Of a stretch of 64,000 nucleotides of DNA, positions 50,760 to 62,470 are shown piece by piece (positions within the stretch are counted from its first letter, which is position 1; each line of letters begins with the position of its first letter). Source of the DNA: Cryptomeria japonica. Lineage: Eukaryota; Streptophyta; Pinopsida; Cupressales; Cupressaceae. The translations under genes and the position numbers were made by a program. Under the pieces are notes generated by a model. It did no database searches and was not told where the DNA came from. It worked only from the letters and a program-made list of their open reading frames with translations. The stretch spans positions 309,751,164-309,815,163 of the forward strand of contig NC_081414.1 of assembly GCF_030272615.1 (NCBI RefSeq). The letters are read 5' to 3'.

Positions 50760-51235
50760 TGCATGTGGATACTTTTGCTTGAACATCCCAAACCGTCTCC
50801 CTCTGTTGAGTGGAGGATTCCATTTGAATGTATTCTTCCTAATTTTACCCCACTCTTGCCATCCAAGATTATTCGGCAAGGCAAAAATTTTAGGTTTGTT
50901 ATTGGTCCTATTCTAAATTTCACATTTCATACCTTGTGGTCTCCATTTTGTTTGCCCTGGATGGGATTATTCCTTCATATATTGTTTGGTGGCACATTTG
51001 TCCACCCAACAACCATTTCATACACCCATTATGGAATATGTTTCCCATCCAACATCTCCGCCTCCAAATTCTTGTTGTTCAACATTTCTATCTCTAGTCT
51101 ATCTCCCCTTTTTCTACTTGTCTCTCCATGATCCTTCATGCCTTGTTGACGTTTGAATTCAAACCCTACCCTACACTCGCTCTCCCCTACTCCCGCTCAC
51201 CTCTACTCCCTCTCCGTTTTCGTAGTAGAATGGAT
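50760..51235 (-). other. Probable LINE upstream sequence
   Basis: This is the right flank of the 8-kb insertion, so it should be the continuation of the LINE sequence at 42,700-42,745. Minus-strand open frames (for example 50,923-50,708) show no domain I recognise. A C-rich stretch at about 51,160-51,220 may be the LINE 5' region. Confidence 0.35.
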
Positions 51236-51313
51236 CGTATTATTATTATTATTGAATTATATGATATAGTTCACTTATATTTATTGAATTATATGATATA
51301 GTTCACTTGTATT
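51236..51313. repeat. 32-bp duplication related to LTR copy 2
   Basis: A unit ATTGAATTATATGATATAG plus 13 more bases occurs at 51,251 and 51,283. The same AATTATATGATATAGTTCAC word follows an ATT run at 19,761-19,804 inside LTR copy 2. Confidence 0.7.
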
Positions 51314-51916
51314 TGTTGAACAAACCAGAATAATGAGAGGGGGGGTGAATCAGTATTCCCTAATGAAATAGACTACTTTGATAAATTGAAACTTATCTTA
51401 ATCTTAGATGAATTGAAATTTGCAATAGAAGTAAGATGCACAATATACACAACCATAAGAGAGACACCAAATTTTTATATGTGGGAAACCCAAATAGTAA
51501 AAACCACAAAGAGGGTTAACTCTCAAGATAATATAACTAAAACTATATGGGATTACAAAAAGAGGCTCACTGTCAGAGGGCTCACTACCCAGATTACAAC
51601 GGCTCACTGTTGGAAAGGATCACTACCAAAAAGAAAAGAAATGAACCAAGAAATTTTCATCTACATATGCATGGGATCAGTTCTTATTAAGTTCAGACAA
51701 CACACTAAATTTTTTCCAGTAGTTTCGGTTAAGAAAACTCTGCAAAACACTCCACTATCTGCCTGCTCCAAAACACTGTCACACTAAATCTATCCTTCTC
51801 TTTTACTCAATCAGCATCAACTTCTTTTTTCCGTTGCTTACCACCTCACTCTTCACTTACTTCATCGCAATTCATTTCACTCATACTTTATATCTCTAAT
51901 ATTTCATGTCTCTCAT
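51314..51916 (-). repeat. Minus-strand LTR fragment
   Basis: The left end is TGTTGAAC, then a GAGAGGGGGGGTGAATCAGT block, a GGGAAACCC...AAAACC block and repeated GGCTCAC words. These are shared with the minus-strand LTRs at 17,894 and 28,815. It ends at or before an (AT)n run; its right boundary is not determined. Confidence 0.6.
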
Positions 51917-52459
51917 ATATATATATATATATATATGAGTCACAAAAAATGATATTTCAATGGTCAAATCACATGTTACTCTAGACGTATAAAAATGACC
52001 ACTTTCCTAAGTGAATATTTAATATTCATTTTAACCTTTCTCCCCTACTTAATTAAATTTTGTTTAATTAAATTATTCATGATTAAATTACTTAATTAAA
52101 TTTTGTTTAATTAAATTATTCATGATTAAATAAGTTACTCAATTTATTTAATTAAGTTCACCTAAGCCTTTAATTAAATAAATCACTTTATTTAATTAAT
52201 TCCCCTTTCTCTCCTTTTAATTAAAATTACATTTAATTAAATTGTTCATTACAAATAAATAAACCTAATTTATTTATTTAAATCCCCCCACTTGTATTTA
52301 TGCAAGTTGAATCTATTTTAGTTGAAATAAAGTAATTTATTTTAATTAAAATTCCCCCCCACCGACTTGCGAAATCCTACATATCCCACTTGCCTCTCTA
52401 AACCCCCTTCTAGATTCTTCTAATCACTTCTAAATTATCCTAACCCATCTCCTAAATAT
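51917..52459. repeat. AT-rich block with (AT)n and a 43-bp tandem duplication
   Basis: (AT)n at about 51,917-51,936. A 43-bp unit starting TACTTAATTAAATTTTG occurs at 52,046 and 52,089. TTTAATTAAATAAA words resemble those in LTR copy 1 near 8,640-8,830. It could be U3 of the LTR on either side. Confidence 0.6.
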
Positions 52460-53472
52460 TGTCACGTCCCTAAGCAAAGGGAAGTCTTTTCTCAAACCCT
52501 CAAAGTCTTTGAAAACCATTAAAGGCTTTATGTCTTCAACAAGTTAACCTCCAAAGTCTTCCAAACCATTAATGGTTAACTCAACCTTCTTACATGGTTA
52601 GAGACTTTTTGCCTAACTCGACCTTCATATAACCCAAGGGTCTCATCAAGCATTCATGGCTTTACCCTTGGTTATCTTCTTAACCCTTGTACAAGAGTTT
52701 ACCCCTTGGATAAAAGCTTTATGCAATGGATTTCCTTAGCCTAACCTTAACCCTTACCTTCTAAGGTAACCATGAGGTCTTCTTAAGCATTTAATGCTTC
52801 TTACATCTCCTCTCAAGCAGTCTTATGTTGACAATTGTCACCATTTCATTGGTGAGAATTGTAAACATAGATTGATAACTTTCAATCTTGGCCCTTGATA
52901 AGATTATCCAATCTTGACCATTCATTGCCCCGTTTTTCTTATAAATAGAGCCCTCGTTCTCTCATTTTCATATCCAAGCCTTTAGTATCAAACTTATAGA
53001 CATTTTACCAAGCATCTAATCTAAATCATTTTAATCAAGCATTTAGCCTCTCTTTGAATAGAAATCATCTAAATAAGCATTTTTAGAGGCATTTCTAATT
53101 ATCATAGCATTATCATATTAAACTAGTATAGCATGTTAGGATAGTTTTTACTAATCATTTTATCTTATGCTCATATCCATGCTAGTTTAAATCATGTTAG
53201 ATTTAGTATCGTCCATAAATAGGAATGCATTCATACTAGATTGATCAATATCCCTCATTCTCATGGTTGTCATCCCTAAGTCACTTTTCTCAGTGATCTG
53301 AGAGCAAAGGCATTGGCTTGAGGGGTCCTGTGAGATAGAGAACAATGGAACATCCCTTGGGAAGTTGAGTTATTCAATATAACTCCATAACTTGCACCGA
53401 GAGTCCCATTGGTGTGTGGACTTGTCCAGAAACCGAAATATCCATTTCATTGCTCCACTTTTCTCGCACACA
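52460..53472 (+). repeat. 5' LTR of the Tat-lineage element
   Basis: The right end CGCACACA directly precedes the primer site, so it is well placed. The left end is set at TGTCACGTCCC, a common LTR start, but may lie further left because the partner LTR is outside the window. A TATA box is present at about 52,939. Confidence 0.6.
52938..52951 (+). promoter_or_regulatory. LTR TATA box
   Basis: CTTATAAATAGAGC is a near-ideal plant TATA box, about 530 bp before the LTR end, expected to drive the element's transcript. Confidence 0.75.
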
Positions 53473-53476
53473 TTTT

Positions 53477-53494
53477 TGGTGTCCACCGTGGGGC
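53477..53494 (+). other. Primer-binding site of the Tat-lineage element
   Basis: TGGTGTCCACCGTGGGGC follows the LTR end by four T residues. This form is typical of plant gypsy elements with long leaders. Confidence 0.75.
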
Positions 53495-56464
53495 AATACC
53501 CCATAAATAACATCATTTTTGATACAGGACAAATATTGTAGGTACACAGAAAAGCTGAGTTAGCACGTTGATGCCTTCTTTTAGTGCATCTGGGTCGTTT
53601 GTCAGTGCATCCAGTAGTCAAACTAGCGCAAAACATTTCCTCTGGTAATTGATAAACCTCAGCACATTGAAACATTAGTTTAGCGCATCCAAGCAATAGT
53701 TTAGTGCATCGGGCCCGTTTGTTAGCGCATAGGTGCTTTTCTGTAGCACGTAGGTTCTGCAGTTTAGCGCATAGTTGTAACGGAAAGAAAAAGAAAGCAT
53801 AGTTTGCAACCGAGGCAAAAAGTTAGGCTTGTGTAAGCTTACATTAAATTCAAAGTCTTTCACTAACTGGTGTTTTGTTGCAAGTTACTAATTTCTATTT
53901 TGTAGGTTGGAGGATTTCAATTGTTTTAACATTTGATTTTTTTTGTTTCTAACTTTTTCTAAGTTAGTTATTAAAAATATTTCATTTTCTTGTTAGTAAA
54001 AAGAACAACCTCACTTTCATTTGGTGTTACTTATAAAGAACAACAAAAGTCATTTTTTGCTTTCTTAGGAAGAACACACTTCACTTTTTGGGCTATAAAA
54101 AGAATAAGGCAAAATTTACTTTCTTGCAAAAGTTTAAAATGAACCTCACCATCCTTTGGTGTTTAAAAGGATCCACTTTATTTGGCAGGAAGTAAAAGAA
54201 CCTCAATTTTAAATTCTAGGCAAAGCAAAAAAGGGAAATATTTCCCCTATTCGAATTTACTTTTGTTGACCAAATCGCAATTTTCTTCATTGACCAGGTT
54301 TGATTCAAGAATTTATTTTGGAACCACACACTTTTGCTATGAGGATTTAAAAAGAACACCATGCTTTTTGGATAAAAATCTCCAAGTAGAAGTTAGGAAA
54401 TCATTGCCTTGAGGGATTAAAAAAAATCTCGTTTGCTTTGCCTCAAAAGTGGAAGGTATATGCTCTTCCCTTAACTGGGTGATCAAAAAGTCAAGCCACT
54501 CTTATGCTTTATTCATTTCAAGTACTTAATTCCTTTAGCAGGTCTGCCCTCCCGAGTTGCTCTTAAAGTGCCATTTAAATGGTCGGTGAGAGGGGAACGA
54601 CCTAAGTGGGAAACAACTTTATCGCCAAGTGTTTCAACCCATTATAATCAAAAGTGGAGGTTGACTAAAGTCCCTTCAATGGTTTTTCTCAGCGATTAGC
54701 CTTCCCCCAGTATCTTTAAGATACGTAAAGCCTTTGTTCTAAAGGTTGGGAAACCTTCCGAGGGAGTTTAACACTGAAGGCTGAACATGAAGCCTGATTA
54801 CAAACCTTAGCAATAGAAACCTTGAGCCGAGTCAATATCTAAACATCTTCAATATCATAGTGCAAGGGTGGGGAAGAATTCGCCCCCAATATTACTCACC
54901 ATATATCTCTAGAAATAACTACCCAATTGTGAAGCGATTCACTTTGGGTTAATTTCTGGCAACGGGCAAAAAAATAGGCACCCCTAGGGGGTGACACGGT
55001 TGTTTGAGCTGATGGAGTATCGAGACTAGTGGGCTATGGTATTGTTGATGACCCTTGAATAAAGAATCTGTCTGATTTGTCTTCTTTGTATCCAAACCTG
55101 TGAAAACATTGGGGATTTGAACACATCCTCACAGAAAATACACTATCTATTTAGCATAGGCAAAATTGGTTGTCTCTTTCATGTTGTGTTTTCAATTTAT
55201 ATTTTCAGAAAATCATCCATCAAAATCAAACAAGTGTTGAAAATTCTAACAAAATCAGAAACAGAGCAATTAGGGCAGTTTAGCGCATAAGAGCAACTTC
55301 TTAGCACATCTAAAACATTCTCTAGTGTGTATCAGCTGAAACTTATCGCTTTCATCCATCAAAATAGCGCACAAATAGTCAAAAAATTGATAATCATTTC
55401 AGTAGTGCTTTTGCATGTCATATTAGCGCTTTAAAGCATCAACCTAGCTCATTGGGGGCAAAATTTAGCGCTTCTGGTCTAAATTTTAGCACATATTTGG
55501 GACATATCAGCGCATAATCATCCTGGTCAAAACAAAATTTAAAACTTTGAGTTAGCACGTAACATAGGTACCCTAGCGCATAGGGAACTTTGGGTAGCGC
55601 ATCTAGTTCATACCTTAGCACATTCGGTCTCTGTTTTAGTGCATGGTCAAAACACAAAAAAACAAAGAGTAAACCAAGCAATTTTGGAAAATTTTATCAT
55701 CACTTCTAAATACCCTTTTGGGCCTTTTATCAAACTCACTAGTTAGAATCCGAACCAAATCATCAAAGCAAACATTTCCAAAATCAAGCAAGCATCTTTA
55801 GAGAAAAATTGTTGAATCCAAAACTAGCTAGAGATAAGACTTTATCCAATCAAAATCAAGTAGTACCATCACATTGATCAAAAGGTCCACCATCTAAACA
55901 GATTCTATTAAACAAGCATACCTAGTTTAAACTTAAGTCATCAAATCGAGTCTCCATATCGGGAGACTCTTATCTATATCATTTGACACACTTTGTCGTG
56001 GGGGTGAATCTAAACCTCCACTTGATAAAGTAAGCTTGAGTTTTTAAACAGAGTATCTCAATCCAAACATCGAAGGAAACCATTGATCATTTGTGTATGA
56101 CCACTCCAAAAAGGAATAATTTTTTTATATAAATCACCAACTTTTTAAATCACATCGCACATTCTTGTGCCATATGCGATTATATCTTCAAGGCAAATCA
56201 AACAAGTTTGACAAAGAACCCTTAAGAAGCAAAGCTTACATTTAGAAAGCGACATTCAGTCAACATCTAAATTGAGGAGGAAGAATCAACCCCACTTTCT
56301 TCCAACAAGTTTGCATCACTTATAATGTAGCTCGACCCGAACCACCAACCCCTGAACAAGTAGAAGAGGAGTTTGTTCCTTTTGTCACAAAAAGCTTCTA
56401 CTAGATGCCCATTGTTACTCACTCTCAATGCAATAAGTAAAGTGAACCGCAACCAGAATCAAGT
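53495..56464 (+). other. 3-kb leader of the Tat-lineage element
   Basis: No protein domain is recognised between primer site and gag; long leaders are usual in the Tat lineage. It contains two clusters of a TTAGCGCAT-like word (53,550-53,775 and 55,275-55,650). A stretch at 53,990-54,420 has diverged repeats of AAAGAACCTCACTTT-like units. The interval 54,430-55,250 shows nothing distinct. Confidence 0.7.
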
Positions 56465-58260
56465 ATGGGTCAAAGATTATCAAACCCTTTCGATTATATT
56501 GATCTGGGAGAAACAAAGATCATCGAGGAACTTCTCCAAGAATGTCAAGAAAACCCCTCATTCCAAAAACTTATGGAGAGATTCATAGAAGCTGGCAAAG
56601 AAAAATGTATGCTCATGTTAACAAGCAAAGGAGTTAGGCTTCCTAAAGATTTCAATAACGAAATCTTTAGGACAAGGTCTCAAAATTATGCTTATCAAGA
56701 ACAACAAAGAGAAGAAGAAACGCGTGACCCTGAAAACATACCTGAACAACATAACATACCTGAACACAACCATGCCCAAACTAGGGATAATGAAAGGGAA
56801 GAACCTTTCCCTTGGCGAACAAATGCACCTATGGTCGCTCTTACGCAAAAAATCCAAATGCTGCAAAGACAAATGCAAGACATGCAACAAGGGACTACAA
56901 TACGATACTCCTTGGATGAAATTTGTCCTTACCCCTTTGACAGGAGATTAAACATGATACCTTTTCCCCCAAATTCAGACATACCCAAGTACGATAAATA
57001 TGATGGTAAGAGTGATCCCTGAGATCATGTTCGAGAATTTTGTACCATAAGCCTTGAATTTTCTCACAATGATACTTATTTAATGAGGCTATTCCCAAGA
57101 AGTTTGGGAGGGAAAACAATGGAGTGGTTGTCTAAACTTACACCTCCCATCAGATCCTTTGATGAGTTGGTAAATAAATTTATCACATAATACTCCTCTA
57201 ATAATCAACACGCGATCACCATGTTGGATGTATGTAATACCAAACAAAAAAACAATGAAACATTCATGGTGTTTCTTCAACGTTGGAAACATATGGTTTC
57301 GAGGTATCCTCGAGATGTGTCTAAAAAAGAAAAGCTGGAGATCTTTATCGACAATCAAAATAGTGAGATGAGTTATCTACTCAAGATCCAATGGATATCG
57401 TCTTTTTCCAAGTTGATCGAAAATGGAATCCAAGTAGAGGAAGCATGCATCAAGAAAGGAACGTTGAAGTTCTTTAAGGAAGGAACTAATTCATACAACA
57501 CTCACTTTAACAACCAAAACAACAACAACACTTTAGACAAATCCAGGTTTTGGACTAGAAATAAAAATTTTGTTAATAAGGGAGGAAATAATACTAATGA
57601 TATGAAGTCCAAACAACTAGTATTGGCTTTATCAGGTAATCTGCAAGCTAACAAGAATCAAAATGGTGTTAACCAAGGCACTAACACTTATCTGCAAAAT
57701 ACCAATCAGGGACCTTCAAATTCAAACACCAACAAAAATACCCAAACCAACAACAATACCCAAGGCAACAACACTAATTGAGGAACTAATCCAAATCAAA
57801 GGGGTAACACCAACAATTTCCCAAATAGACACATCTACACAGCATTGGGGAAATCCTTAGAATCAACATTCTGAGAACTCCTGGCAAACAAGATTATCAC
57901 ATTGCCAACCATAAACAATTTCGAACCCTAGATCAAACCACCTTGGTGGAATGACTCGCATTTATGTGATTTTCATCGAAACAAAGGACATCACACAAAT
58001 CATTGCATGAGGCTCAAAAACATTGTTTAAGACATGATCGATAGAGGTGATTTAACGGTTGATGGTCTCAAAATGAATGGTGATCATGACTCTTTTAAAA
58101 ATTCTCTTCCAAATTACAACAAGGAAGGAGCTTCATCATCAAACGATACACGGGGAGCTCGCATAAATCATCTATACAACAACACTATCAATCACATATC
58201 AACAGAGGATAATCAGATAATTTTCATAAAGATCAAAGATAGATAGGATCATACATCAAT
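56465..58260 (+). pseudogene. Tat-lineage gag
   Basis: ATG 56,465 opens a frame that stays in register through 58,260 with nonsense codons only (57,020, 57,188, 57,779, about 58,028 and 58,244 among them). It begins with an acidic, Gln-rich segment, then the retrotransposon gag domain at about 56,985-57,310 (KYDGKSDP, then FPRSLGGKTMEWLSKLTPP, then FLQRWKHMVSRYP). An Asn/Gln-rich linker follows at 57,500-57,800. A zinc-knuckle-like CDFHRNKGHHTNHC lies near 57,970, with the second Cys replaced by His as is common in Tat gags. It would form the capsid and is the N-terminal part of the polyprotein. Confidence 0.9.
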
Positions 58261-59374
58261 CAATGTGACAACCAGAGCTCAAAAATATGTCTTGAAAGGG
58301 CATACATCAACATCAACCACTATCCCCAAGACTCAATATGACTTGGTAAGTCAACTGCGGAGAACTTCTGCTCAGATATCCATACTTGAGTTACTCAAAC
58401 TTTCGCCAAAACATAAGGACATCTTGGAACAAGCACTAGTTGAAACAAATGTGCCTCAAGATCTGGATATTGACAAATTTCAAGCCACGGTGGCTAATAT
58501 GACAGGGCCTCATAATCTCACCTTTTCCGAACATGATAATATTTCTTTGAGCCATCCACATAATACTCCCAGTCATATTGAAGTCTTAGTCTACAAACAT
58601 CGAGTTAAAAGAGTATTAATAGATGGAGGAGTTGGTCTCAATATCTGTACCTTAAAACTTATCCGTGCATTGGGCTTCTTTGAGCAGTCTATTGATCCAC
58701 ACAAAAGGATCACCATCAAGGCATATGATGATGAAGAAGGATCATCCTAGGGAACATTGATACTACCTATTCAGGTAGGACTGATACAAAAGGACACTAT
58801 GTGCCAAGTCTTAGACATAGACTTAACATATAATATTTTATTGGGTCGTCCATGGATACATGAAATGCAAGTAGTGTCGTCAACCTACCATCAGTGTGTC
58901 AAATTCCCATATAATAAACAAGAGATTTCCATCTCTGCAGACAATAACCCCTTTCAACATTGCAATGCTATGGGGGCAGCTCAAGACAACTTGGTTCCAC
59001 ACAACAGGGAAGCCCAAACTTCCTCAGCACCAAATCATCATCAAGGAAAGCTCAAATCTTTATCCATGGATTTCGAACAAAAGATGAAAATCAAAGAGCA
59101 AGGCATGGGAGAATACTCTTTCAAACCCATGTGTCTATCCAAATTGCGAGCATCACCAAAATCTCATGGACAACCTTCTGCATCGACACATCAAGCAACA
59201 CAGCCTATCACCAAGTTTGATGGCAAATTTATTCAATTGGGAACACTAGCACATGAATCAAAAGAGAAAGACATCCTTAGTTGGCTATACAAGGATGAGG
59301 GAGAAGTCAGAGTTGCTACTATGGAAGTAGCCATACCAACACAACAATATGGAAAAGGATTCCTAATCATGTAA
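58261..59374 (+). pseudogene. Aspartic protease region of the polyprotein
   Basis: Same frame as gag. The active-site block reads VLIDGGVGLNICTL at about 58,612-58,655, with catalytic D-G-G. The second conserved block [13 protein letters not shown] lies near 58,830-58,870, the LLGRPWI signature of gypsy proteases. A premature TAG at 58,748 separates them. The protease would cleave the polyprotein into capsid and enzymes. Downstream to 59,374 the frame is open but lower in conservation. Confidence 0.9.
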
Positions 59375-60660
59375 TGGATGGGATACAATGGCAAAAGACT
59401 TATAGGAAAGTGACAAAAAGGCATTACAGAACCACTGGACCCTCCTTCACAATTTTCTCGAGACAAAACAGGACTAGGATATGGACACAACATACCCCCA
59501 AGGCAGAAACAAAATAAATATCAAAAACCTCAGCGGAAAGCAAAGAAGAAATGCAACGAGGACTCATGGCAAGAGGCACTACACCAAGCAGCAGAAACAA
59601 TAAGAAAAGAGCAAGAACACCAAGAAAAAGAAAAACGACAAGAGGAGCTAAACATTCAAAAGGAAGAAGCATCTTATGAGGAAGTACAACATGTTCGGGA
59701 ACCTATTCAAAACAAGGCAGAATCACCTCTCCAGGAAATCACTACTCCCCAAGGAGAAACAGTGTATGAACTAATGAAAAGGGTGCAAGCAAGCTCTGAT
59801 TCGGAATCAAAGAAAACTACAAGACTGGTCTCAATTATCAAGGATCTCTTTTCACCCTACAACATGCATGTCCACAACACTAAAAGATTATGGGATAGCA
59901 CTTCTAAAACATATTCTAATGACTATGAATGGGGCAGTTGTTCAAATGTTACTGAAGATGTCTCTAAAGGTGCTATTAATACATCCCTTTCTCAGGAAGG
60001 ACAAGGCACAAAGTCTCGATTACTTTAATTTGGTCCATAACATATCTATGAAGCTAAGGAAAATGAGTAGCGACACTACGAGCAAGTCTACACGGAAGAT
60101 AATACCATTGAAGACCTTGACCATATCATTAACTTACCCAATATCCTAGACAACTCTAACAATACCTCTATCATGACACTTACCGCAACCGACCTCGACC
60201 CACCAAATGACTCTTTACCGCTTGTATTTCCTAATTTGATAGATTGGGATGAACCTGAACACCATGACATACTTATTTTCCCAGATGATTAATCCATTGT
60301 CCATTACCTATGTACTATCAACCCGGAAACAGACTCTACCAGTGAACAAAATAATGATATCTGCAATTGGGAGGGTGCCAAGTCTCTCAGTCGCAAAAAT
60401 GAAAGAAACAAATGATCTAATATTGAAAACCAGTCAATGGAAGCATTGGATCACAAAATAGTCAAAATAAAGGATGCATATAAGGGTGAAAACCTTTTGA
60501 AGGCGCCTAAGGATGTGAGACTTGACACTCTTCCTGAACACTATCAGGAGTGATCACCCATATTGATTGAGCCCACTCAATCAATTAACATTGGTACAGA
60601 AGAAGCAGCTGAAAGCATACACCTAGCAGAAGAAAAACTAGAGTTTATCAAATTCTTCAA
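59375..60660 (+). pseudogene. Protease-RT linker of the polyprotein
   Basis: Glu/Gln/Lys-rich linker with several stops. An open piece in the gag frame at 59,762-60,028 shows the original frame crossing it. No domain recognised, as expected for the long linker of this lineage. Confidence 0.55.
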
Positions 60661-61560
60661 ATAAAAGCAAATCAATTTTGCTTGGTCTTGTGCTGATATG
60701 CCCAGAATAGATCCAAACTTAATCATGCATCATTTATCTATTGCTCTAGGAGCTAAGCCAATGAAACAAAAATTAAGAAAGATGAATCCACATGTAGCAT
60801 TAATGGTCAAAGTTGAACTAAAGAAGTTGTTAGACGTTAGATTCATTCAACCTATAGACTATGCTGAATGGATTTCAAAAATTGTACCAGTTTCAAAACC
60901 AAATGGAAGCATTAGAATATGCACAAATTTTAGAGATGTCAACAAAGCCTATCCAAAGGATGCCTTTCCTTTGCCCAACATTGACATAATTGTAGACCTC
61001 ACAGTAGGCCATGCAATGCTATCATTAATGGATGGTTTCTCTGGCTATAATCAAATCAAGATAGCTCCAGAGGATCAAGATAAAACGACGTTCACCTGTC
61101 CTTGGGGAACGTATTGTTGGAGTGTCATGCCTTTTATTTTAAGAATGTTGGGGAAACTTATCAAAGAGAAATGATGATAATCTTTCATGATATGATGTAT
61201 ACCTTCATGGAGGACTATGTGGATGATTTACTGGATAAGTCATTCACCTGAGAAAAACATCTGGGCATATTAGATAAAATCTTTCAAAGATTGGAGAAAT
61301 TCCAAGTCAGGCTAAACCCTAAGAAGTGTGTCTTTGGGGTAACATCAAGCAAATTATTAGGCTACATTGTGTCAACAAAGGGAATTGAAGTAGATCCAGT
61401 GAAGGTACAGGCCATCATGGAGATGCCACCTCCCAGGAACATTAGTCAACTCATATCTCTACAAGGACAACTATAATCAATCGAGCGATTCATAGCCCAA
61501 CTAGCAGATAAAAGTTTACCATTCAATCATCTTCTACATAAGAACATACCATTCAGATGG
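60661..61560 (+). pseudogene. Tat-lineage reverse transcriptase
   Basis: It begins in the gag frame: MPRIDPNLIMHHLS, KLLDVRFIQP, PVSKPNGSIRICTNFRD, NKAYPKDAFPLPNID, MDGFSGYNQIKIAPEDQDKT. A frameshift near 61,135 moves the frame, and the catalytic box YVDD is intact at 61,216-61,227. After it LNPKKCVFGVTS.KLLGYIVSTKGIEVDP follows. It copies element RNA into DNA. Stops at 61,172 and near 61,250 make it dead. Confidence 0.92.
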
Positions 61561-62060
61561 GAAGCCAAGTGTGTGGAATCACTTTATCAAATCAAGCATT
61601 ATCTAATGAATCCACCAGTTCTAGTACCACCAATAGCAGGAAAGTCGCTCAGTCTCTACATATCAACAACAAACATATCTTGGGGGCACTGTTAACACAA
61701 GAAGATCAAGAAGGCAAGGAACGAGCTATATATTACATTAGCAGAACATTAAATGGATATGAGATAAATTACACATTCATTAAGAAGGCTTGTTTAGTTG
61801 TAGTCTTCGCCTCTCAAAAATTCTAACATTACATGCTAGCTCACACAATCAAGCTCATAGCAAAAATTGATCCTCTCAAGTATTTACTCAACAAAGCAGC
61901 TCTCACCGGTCGACTGGCTAAATGGGTCATGATTCTCAGTGAGTTTGATATCCAATACACAAAGCGTCGGGCTATCAAGAGACAAGTAATTGCAGATCAA
62001 TTAGCTGAAGCACCATTACCACATAAGCAACCAATGAAGGTAGAATTTCTAGACAGGGAT
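61561..62060 (+). pseudogene. Gypsy RNase H (first RNase H domain)
   Basis: PPVLVPP, then LSLYIST, GALLTQEDQEGKERAIYYIS, LNGYEINYTFIKKACLVVVF and LAKWVMILSEFDIQY mark the usual gypsy RNase H with its tether. A frameshift lies near 61,670 and a TAA at 61,824. It removes the RNA strand during reverse transcription. Confidence 0.9.
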
Positions 62061-62069
62061 ATCCTTACT

Positions 62070-62470
62070 GTTACACTCAAGCAATGGACCCTGTACTTTG
62101 ATAGTTCTATACACAACATGGCTCAGGTGTCCGCATCTTGTTCATCACCCCTAAAGGACATACCATTCCAAGATCATATAGACTCATGTTTCCATGCACC
62201 AATAATATCGCTGAGTATGAAGCCTTGGTCACAGGAATCAAAAGGGTTGTAGAATGGAGAATTATGGAACTGAAAGTCTATGGAGATTCCCAACTAGTTA
62301 TAAATTAGACCAACAATGAATATCAGACAAAAGATGACAAGTTGTTGCCATATAAAAGAATGGTAGATGACTTCAAACAGTACTTTGTACATATCACCTT
62401 CGAGTAAATACCAAGGTTGGACAACAGAGTGGCCGATGCAATGGCTACTATCGCTTCACTGCTACAAATT
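62070..62470 (+). pseudogene. Second (archaeal-type) RNase H domain
   Basis: A second RNase H follows the first: WTLYFDSS near 62,090, PCTNNIAEYEALVTGI near 62,195, LKVYGDSQLVI near 62,270, and RVADAMATIASL near 62,435. The four acidic positions (D, E, D, D) are all present. A frameshift lies between the first and second blocks, with stops at about 62,308 and 62,405. A second, archaeal-type RNase H between RNase H and integrase is a defining trait of the Tat lineage (Tat/Ogre/Retand). Confidence 0.88.

Noticed and set aside
53550-55650. Regularly spaced TTAGCGCAT words resembling a CRISPR array
   Set aside because: Repeats are only nine bases, spacing varies, there are no cas genes, and the setting is a plant retroelement leader.
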